From positions 62,947,666 through 63,011,665 of the forward strand of contig OY288251.1 of the NCBI GenBank assembly GCA_958450325.1: DNA of 64,000 bases. The letters are read 5' to 3'. The notes under the pieces were generated by a model. It saw only the letters and a list, made by a program, of their open reading frames with translations. It did no database searches and had not been told where the DNA came from. Source of the DNA: Agrostemma githago (Eukaryota > Streptophyta > Magnoliopsida > Caryophyllales > Caryophyllaceae). Positions 56,850 through 64,000 of this stretch are shown here, one piece after another. Within the stretch, counting starts at the first letter, position 1; every line of letters begins with the position of its first letter. A program made the translations under genes and the position numbers.

Positions 56850-57674
56850 ACAATTGACGATTTAGTGGTCAATGCATTTTTTTATGTTGTATGTTGTGGT
56901 TTAAATTCTTATAATTTATTGTCTTACTATCATGTTATTTAATTTTCAGCACTGTTGTTATTTACAAGAACAAAATGGCAATTGTTTTCCAAAGTTGTGA
57001 TGAATTTAACAACTATTTTCATTATTTATCAGACTTCCGTAAATTTATTATTCTACTTACTGACCAATAATGTAACTAAATAAATATATTCGAACATGCA
57101 AACACAAATATGAACTGAATTTGATTTGAGTAAATTGCTACCCATAAATCATATCCTTTTGTCCTTTTTTTAGAGTGATAATAATTAATTATTATTTATT
57201 ATCAGTTTAACAAGATAGGTAACTTACTGCAGTTACTATACAGTGACTACATTGCTTTCATTCATCAACATTAATCAGTTTATATTTTTTCCATTACTTA
57301 ATCATTTTTTTCTTCATGTAAAGGAACCACTTTCAATCTCAAGTAATTAAATTTTTTCACAGCATAGTTTCTGTTTCGATCAAATTTATCTCTATCCTAG
57401 GAAATATATTGTATGTGCTTTAACATATAGTCATTGTAAAAGGAGGTACATCAAATAAGCGGAATAAGAACCACAGGGATATTACAACAAATCATAGAGA
57501 AGAATGTATGTCTTTCTATCCTGAATTCTCTTTCTTTTCATGTTAGTTGAGCATTTTAGTATAAATCTGTATCATTTAGAATCCATGTTACTTATTTTTT
57601 TTTCAGAGACCTGTAAGCAGTATTATTATAGTTATAGATCAAGTAATTTTGTAAACTGAATCGGTTTGCTTGGG
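56850..57674. other. AT-rich spacer
   Basis: No gene or repeat could be supported. Confidence 0.4.
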
Positions 57675-57949
57675 AACCGGACCGGGTCAGTCCTGAACCG
57701 GATTGGGTCAGTCCTGAACCGGACCGGGTCAGTCCTGAACAGGACCGGGTCAGTCCTGAACCGGATCGGGTCACTCCTGAACCGGACCGGGTAACTCCTG
57801 AACCGGACCGGGACAGTTGGCACCCAATCCGGTTCAGTCGTGACCCGGTCCGGTTCAGTAGTCACCCCCTCCGGTTCATTTGAGACCAGGTCCGGTTCAG
57901 GAGTGGACCAGTCCGGTTCAGACATTACTCCGGTCCATTTCAGACGTCC
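57675..57949 (+). repeat. 21-bp minisatellite with an internal inversion
   Basis: Six direct units from 57,675 (AACCGGACCGGGTCAGTCCTG and variants), a partial seventh, then from 57,824 six 21-bp units in inverse orientation (CCGGTCCGGTTCAG...). The two blocks are nearly complementary and could form a long hairpin. Minus-strand frames through it are repeat artefacts. Confidence 0.95.
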
Positions 57950-59707
57950 CTTTTATTTTGAAAAGAATAAGCTACTGACACAATTTAGTGACTTAGTTTC
58001 TTCTATTTTCACTTATTAAAGGATAATCATGCAATCAAACTACTAAAATTATAATTATATAGTATCAACAGTAAGTCCTTACCTAGTTTAAATGTTCATA
58101 ATCTTAATTTTAGACATAATCTTTGTCAGCTTCAAATATGAACTAGACTGTACCAGATCTCAATATTTTGTTAGTAGAATCTACTAAATTAATTATTAAA
58201 TTTTCATTTCTTATGTATTTAATTGGAAAGATTAAAATTCATGTTATATAATATTAACACATGCAACACAATACTTAAAGTCCTTATTTATTTTTTAAGT
58301 TGACAATCTTATTTTAAAATTCAAACTCGGTCCAGATCTAAACATTTAGTTAATGGAATCTGCTAAAATAATTATTAATTTTTTTTTAAAAGTATTTAAG
58401 TACACATAATTAGTAAAATCATTATTTGTACACAATGAACACATGCCCTAAAATTGTTAAGGTTCTAATATAGTATCGAAGTTGATAAACTTATTTCTTT
58501 CGAAAAAAACTCGATCTATTTCAGGTGTTAACTGGAGTAACCCAGATCTAAATTATCTGTTATCAAAATTCGTCTAACTTATTTTTTTTTCCATTTTTAT
58601 TTTAGTAGACATAATTTATTATATCATCATTTCCACAAAATCAATACATGCAGTAACATATCCTAACATGCATACTTTAAAAAAAATTAATTGGTACATA
58701 GAAAAGAGATTTAGTATTATACCTTCGGATCTGCGTCAAGAACTTATAATTGATAGCAAGAAAATAATTAAACCCAGTTTTCAGTTACAAATTGCTCCAT
58801 TTGTCGACTTTAGTAGCAGGCAACCAAGAACATAGAGACTACGACACCATGGCTAAATGAAGCAGAAACACGGACGAACATGCAGCAATACTGGATGATT
58901 TACAGATTACTTCCATTTAATAATCACCCTCTCTTTCTCTTTGTGCATAGTTTGGTGGGTTAGTTTTATTTTGATTAATTACAAAAATCGGGTAGGAAGT
59001 GAAGTATTTCTAGGGTTCTTTGATTTGGGGGGAAAAAATTGAACGTATTTTTTTTAAATCTTTTGCTGTATACATTCACTAAGTGAAGCAAGTAGAGGAA
59101 GTAGGCGACCCATTTTACAGGGATGGGTAGGGTTGTAATGAAACCCTAAATCTGATCCTTTATATATAAGTGGGGATGTAATAGGGTTTTGTTTTTTTGG
59201 GTTGGGTGTCTACTCAGTTATGGGATGATCACTTGCAACCCGATTTAGGCTTTTCTGATTAGTCCTGAATTATTTGGGTCACTCAGTTTTGCAGCCCATG
59301 TTGTTTTGGTTGATACAATTTTTTACGATTTCTGATTATTATTCCGTAATTTGTTTCCAACTTATTGAATCCGGAAATTTGTTTTCTGATTTATGTTGCA
59401 ATTTTCATGAGTTGTATTTTATTGGATTTTGAAATCTAATCACTAAACCTGTTTTACATATTTAATTTTACTTTTGTACACCGTTTGTATAATTTTGTGA
59501 TGTTTATTGTGATTTTTTTTATCTATAGTTCGTTGACTTGAGTCTCTATTTATCAGTATAATCTTCTTACTTTATGTTGTCTAATAATTTATGTTTCTTT
59601 TTTTAATTATTTTCATTTTTCTACTCATTTTGTTATGTTTCGTGCTTCTAGAAACATTGTCATTATGCCTTGATTATTTTAAGTTATTTGTTATTTCTCA
59701 CTTATAG
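57950..59707. other. AT-rich region upstream of the second RepHel
   Basis: No gene. The RepHel promoter and first exon may lie in 58,900-59,707, where TTTATATATAAGTGGGG (about 59,159) is a TATA-like site. Confidence 0.35.
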
Positions 59708-60652
59708 GTGGTCAAAGTAGTTCATCTCTTGCAGAAGATGCTCAACTGATTCACCAACGTGCATTGGATGTGCGTGCACCCTTTGTAGATATTACCAATC
59801 GTATTATACTCTTCATCCCTATATATCTCTCTTTGTGTCTATGTACATTTATATACACGTATGCATTTAATTTAATTTGTTTTTTGTTATTCGGGATTTC
59901 GTTCGAGCATTTTCAATGTACCATTTTTTAACAATTATCAATCTCTTCAATTGTTAGGACAATCTCTTTCTTCTGGTGTTTGTGCTACACAACAACGCCT
60001 TTTGACCCCTACTTCTTATGCTGCTACACCATCATCTATTCTGATATTTGAACAACCTGTACTCACCCCGGTACAACAGGCTGCAAAGACAAGAAGGGCT
60101 AGAAGAAAGGTTTTGACTGCCCAAAAAAAAAGAGCACGCTCTTTAGTCGTTGCCTCTCAATTATGTATGTGAAGCCTTTTCTCTTTATATTTTGGCTTTT
60201 TTTGCGATTGGCTTTCTACTATTTTCGTAGAAGCATTTTGGTTATATTGTTGACCTTCTTGCACTTTGCCTTATTTAAAGTGAACAAGTTTTCTAAGTAA
60301 TATTCATATTTTTTGGTGAAGGTTCTTCCAAATCAGACGTTAGTGATTTGGAACGAGATTTGGATTCTGAATTTGATGAGGTGGCAACTCCAATGAGTGA
60401 GTCTTATCATCTCTCATCTGACACATTGGTGAATGAGAATCTTTCACAATGCCACCATTTTGAAGTTGGTTCAGGCAGTGGTGCTGCGGTTTCTGCTGTG
60501 GATATTGACGAAGGTTTTTACAAATTTAGTACTTTGAACATTGATATATACACACACACACATATAATATATATATGTGTGTGTGTGTGTGCGCGTGCGT
60601 GTGTGTGTGTGTGTATATATATAATATATTTATATATGTGTATGTCTGTGTG

Positions 60653-60688
<36 letters not shown>

Positions 60689-63600
60689 CCAAATTATTTA
60701 CGTAAATGTTACTGTACTATATAATGGAATTCATGTGTTCCCTTACTATTTTTGTCTTCCTTATTATAATTAGAAGTTTCAAGATATTGGGACATTGGTG
60801 ACCCTGACTATCAATGTCAAATGTGTCATGCCTAAATGTGGTATGAGGAAAGAATCGGTAAAGGTCGCGGTACGAGAAATCCACGGTTCTCTTTATGTTG
60901 CTCAGATGGAAAAGTAACGCTGCCATTTTTAAGTGAGCCACCTCCATTGTTGAAGTCGTTGTTGAGTCGGGAACATCGCCTCAGTTCTCCGTTTATGACT
61001 AATATTCGTGGTTACAATTGTGGGTATTCTTTCTCATCCAGTGGTGGCATTATTGATAAAACTGTGAATCGTGGTCGTGGCCCATATACATTTAGAATGG
61101 GAGGTCAAAATATTCACCGGATTGGCATTTTGTTGCCTGCAAATGATTCAATTCCAAAGTTCTGCCAGTTATACATCTACGACACTGAGGAAGAAGTCAT
61201 CAATCGAATAAATGCTATAACGTAACTTTCTAATCAACTTTCATTACTTTGTTTATTGTAAATGTATTTATGGTTTAATATATAAAGGATTTGTTTTATT
61301 CTACATTTATTTACGCTTTAATATTTTTATTTTTCCCATATAATTTTTTCCTATAAGAACAGAGGTGGCGGCTGTAGTAGATTTAATGAAGAGCTTATGT
61401 CATTATTGAAGGAGATGATTGATGAACATAACCCACTCGACAAGGTATTTCGTAGGGCAAGGGACAGATTATCGTCGTATGTAGAAGGTGATGTTAGTAT
61501 TAAATTAATTGCAAGAAGACACACTGATGGTAGAACTTATAACCGACCAACTGCTTCAGAGGTGGCTGCGTTAGTTGAAGGTGATATAGGACCTAACATG
61601 GAACATCGTGACATTATTGTGGAAAAGTCATGTGGACAGTTGCAACGAATATCTGAGTTGCACCCCTCATATCTTGCTTTACAGTACCCTCTTTTGCTTC
61701 CTTATGGCGAGGATGGGTTTCGACCAAATATTTCTCATAGTGAAGCATCACTTGGTATAAGCGCGAGTCTTAAACCGCGTAATGAACTTACCTTACGTGA
61801 GTTCTTTGCTTTTCGGTTTCAAGATAGACCACTGGATGTTGAATTTCTTACATGGACATCAGCTTCCAATTTATATCAACAAATATGTGTTGACGGTTTT
61901 ATGATGGTCGAGTCTCAGAGACTATCCTTCTTACGATTCAACCAAAAATTGCTTCGTGTTGATAATACAAGAATGTTGTTGATGCAGTTGAGGAAGGAAA
62001 CATTGAGCCATCGTCAACTGGTAGTCGTTATATTGTTCCGTCATCTTTCACATCTGGGGATGCTTTCATGAGATCAAAATATCTAGATACTATGGCTATT
62101 TGTAGGTGGTGTGGCTACCCGGACTTATTTATTACATTCACATGCAACCCAAAATGGCCTGAGGTTGTTCGATTTGTAAGCAAAAGGGGTCTTCGCTCTA
62201 AAGATCGTCCAGATATTTTGTCCCGTATTTTTCAGGTGAAGTTATATGAATTAATCCAAGACTTAAAAGTTCGTGAAATTTTTGGAAGGACAAAAGCAGG
62301 TCTGTATTTGCATTATTGTTTTAGAATTTATCCTTTGACTCACTGATCATTTTTTCCATATTTCATTTTTTTTCCAAATCATTTGCAGTTGTGTACACTG
62401 TCGAATTTCAGAAGAGGGGTCTCCCTCATGCACATATCTTATTATTTCTCCATCGACATGACAAGTTCCCAGAGGTGGCTGATGTAGATAGAATCATCTC
62501 TGCTGAGATTCCTGACGAGAGGCAAAATCCTATATTACATGCTGCTGTATCGGAATTGATGATCCATGGTCCTTGCGGTGCATCAAATCCTCAATCACCG
62601 TGCATGTTAAATGGTGTATGCATTCGAAAATTTCCAAAGTCATTCAGTCCCAGGACCACAGTTGACAAGAATGGCTTTCCTATTTATTAGAGAAGAGATA
62701 ATGGCCGTACAATATTGAAAAATGGTGTTCCCATTGATAATCGCTATATTGTTCCTTATAATCCTTACCTTATTGAAAAATATCATGCCCACATAAATGT
62801 GGAGTGGTGCAATCAAGCTAGGTCAATTAAATATTTTTTCAAGTATATCAACAAAGGGCCTGATCGTGTTACGATGGAATCATCCTGTAGTCGTCGTAAT
62901 AACCAGAATCAGCTCGACCAGATTCAAAAGTTATTTGATTGTCGGTATGTATCTACGTGTGAAGCTGTTTGGAGGATATTTGCCTTTGATATCCATTATA
63001 GGACTCCTGCTGTTGAAAATCTTCAATTTCATCTTCCTGGAGAGCAACCTGTCACTTTTGAGGATGATGACCCTATTGATGAGGTTCTTGAAAACCCAAG
63101 TGTTGCAATGTCTAAATTTGTTGATTGGTTTTCATTAAATGCTAGAGATCCTGCTGCACGTGACCTACTATTATCTGAAATTCCTCAAAGGTATGTATGG
63201 GATAGAACTAAGAAGGAATGGAAGCGTAGAGAAAAGTTTTTTGCTATTAGTAGGCTGCACTATGTCCCCATAAAATGTGGTGAACTCTACTACATGAGGA
63301 CAATGTTGAACCATTCTAGGGGAGCAAGGTGTTATGAGGACATTCGTACTGTTAATGGTGTATGTTATCAAAGTTTCTGAGAAGCGTGTTTTGCTCTTGG
63401 CTTGATTAGTGATGACACTGAGTATGTTGTTGCCATTAAGGAAGCACATTATTGGCAATCAGGGACGTATCTTAGGCACATGTTTACATCATTGTTGATA
63501 TCTGAATCCATGTCTACGCCTCATATTGTATGGGAGGAAACATGGGATCTATTATCTGATGATATTCTCTCTAAGCAAAGGAGATTTCTATCGAATCCTG

Positions 63601-64000
63601 GTAAGTCAAGCATTTTAAATTTCTTATTCCATTCTTTATTTTATATATGTAGTTCTACCAAATTGTATACTTCATAAGAAACGATTTCAAGTGGTATTCA
63701 TTTTCTTTGATTTTTAAAAAATGCTACTATAAATCAATGCAAGAATTCAAATTATTGGGCAGGTAGAAGAAAACTTATACAAAAAAAAAAACAATAGAAA
63801 CTACTTATATATAATAGAAATTATTGTCCAGGTTTGCAAAATGCAGTCCTTTTAGATTTTGAAGCATTATTTTCTTGATACTACGTTCATATCATTTACT
63901 GTTTGATTTAGATTTGGAATTGTCGGAAGAAGAGATTCACAACTTAGCCCTGCTTGAGATCGAAGCTTTACTTCAAAGTAATGGTAGCAGTTTGTCTAGA
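59708..64000 (+). pseudogene. Helitron 2 RepHel, broken, runs off the window
   Basis: Exons: 59,708-59,800, 59,958-60,164, 60,322-60,513, 60,774-61,221, 61,363-62,299, 62,389-63,600, and 63,912 to the window end. They match Helitron 1 exon by exon. Lesions: TAA at 60,833-60,835 in place of a Gln codon, a one-base deletion at about 61,964, TAG at 62,688-62,690 (Gln in copy 1) and TGA at 63,378-63,380 (Arg in copy 1). The HUH motif GLPHAHILLFL and the KYINKG block are still readable. The helicase exon begins at 63,912 (LEEEIHNLAL-like) and is cut. This copy cannot make a full protein without suppression of three stops, so movement of Helitron 2 would need another copy's RepHel. Confidence 0.88.
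60549..60684 (+). repeat. CA/TG/TA microsatellite in RepHel intron
   Basis: Runs of (CA)n, (TG)n with GCG interruptions and (TA)n between exons 3 and 4 of the second RepHel. Open frames through it are artefacts. Confidence 0.95.

Larger units (their letters stand above)
49212..64000 (+). mobile_element. Helitron 2, autonomous type, cut by the window end
   Basis: The proposed 5' end is TCCTTTATACATTAAAGTAG at 49,212, preceded by A. It contains, all on the plus strand, an RPA-like gene, two halves of a second RPA-like gene, and a RepHel gene entering the helicase when the window ends. RPA genes before RepHel inside one element are known for plant Helitrons. The RepHel is closely related to that of Helitron 1. 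The 3' hairpin lies beyond the window. Confidence 0.7.

Noticed and set aside
57632..57925. 97-codon minus-strand ORF with Arg/Thr/Asp/Pro repeats
   Set aside because: It is a translation of the 21-bp minisatellite.
60514..60773. Continuation of the third RepHel exon as a longer ORF
   Set aside because: The frame runs through intronic microsatellites; comparison with Helitron 1 places the exon end at 60,513.
1..64000. CRISPR array, defence island, prophage or other prokaryotic system
   Set aside because: Introns, plant-type transposons and AT-rich intergenic DNA show a plant nuclear genome; the tandem arrays present have no spacer structure.
1..64000. tRNA genes
   Set aside because: The tRNA-like matches are 12-base primer binding sites next to LTRs; no full cloverleaf was seen by eye.

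Overview
This is repeat-dense nuclear DNA from a flowering plant, probably a eudicot. It carries Ty1/copia and Ty3/gypsy retrotransposons, a plant LINE, a Cassandra-type LTR with a 5S rRNA-like core, plant Helitrons with RPA-like genes, and many Stowaway, Harbinger-like and hAT-like MITEs. Non-transposon DNA is AT-rich with GT-AG introns. The only host-type gene recognised is a two-exon 5' fragment of a poly(A)-binding protein gene. No bacterial, organellar or viral gene cluster was seen.

Layout. 0.4-3.8 kb: broken copia pol (minus). 4-5.4 kb: hAT-like end, Stowaway MITE, short unrecognised exon. 5.4-9.8 kb: a Harbinger-like MITE split by a 4.0-kb composite of copia-type LTRs flanked by CAATT; the composite has oppositely oriented LTRs and a palindrome centred on a Stowaway MITE. 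10.4-11.7 kb: PABP fragment (minus) with a Stowaway MITE in its intron. 12.8-13.8 kb: orphan Helitron 3' end and a 771-bp Harbinger-like MITE. 13.9-14.3 kb: inverted solo gypsy LTR (TSD TATTC). 14,486-26,785: a complete but degenerate 12.3-kb Ty3/gypsy element of Tat type (TSD GATAT) with gag, PR, RT, RNase H, INT, an 80-bp tandem array and an antisense ORF region; a 320-bp Cassandra solo LTR (TSD ACGAC) sits inside gag.

26.8-40.7 kb: hAT-like MITE, then a LINE (minus) whose EN part (37.4-38.6 kb) and RT/RNase H part (29.1-32.1 kb) are separated. Two inverted copies of an unclassified ~1.48-kb repeat flank the EN part. One copy carries a 3.5-kb apparent solo LTR and the other a 594-bp hAT MITE; each copy serves as the empty site for the insertion in the other.

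40.7-64 kb: two Helitrons of one family, transcribed away from each other. Helitron 1 (minus, 3' end at 40,729) has a RepHel gene whose Rep-helicase core is open over five exons. Helitron 2 (plus, probable 5' end at 49,212, runs off the window) carries an intact-looking RPA-like gene, a second RPA-like gene split into two halves, an inverted 21-bp minisatellite, and a RepHel gene broken by three stops and a frameshift. In such elements the RepHel protein nicks and unwinds the element for rolling-circle transposition and the RPA-like proteins presumably coat the single strand. Splice sites were read by eye by comparing the two copies and by conserved protein motifs; boundaries may be off by a few bases.
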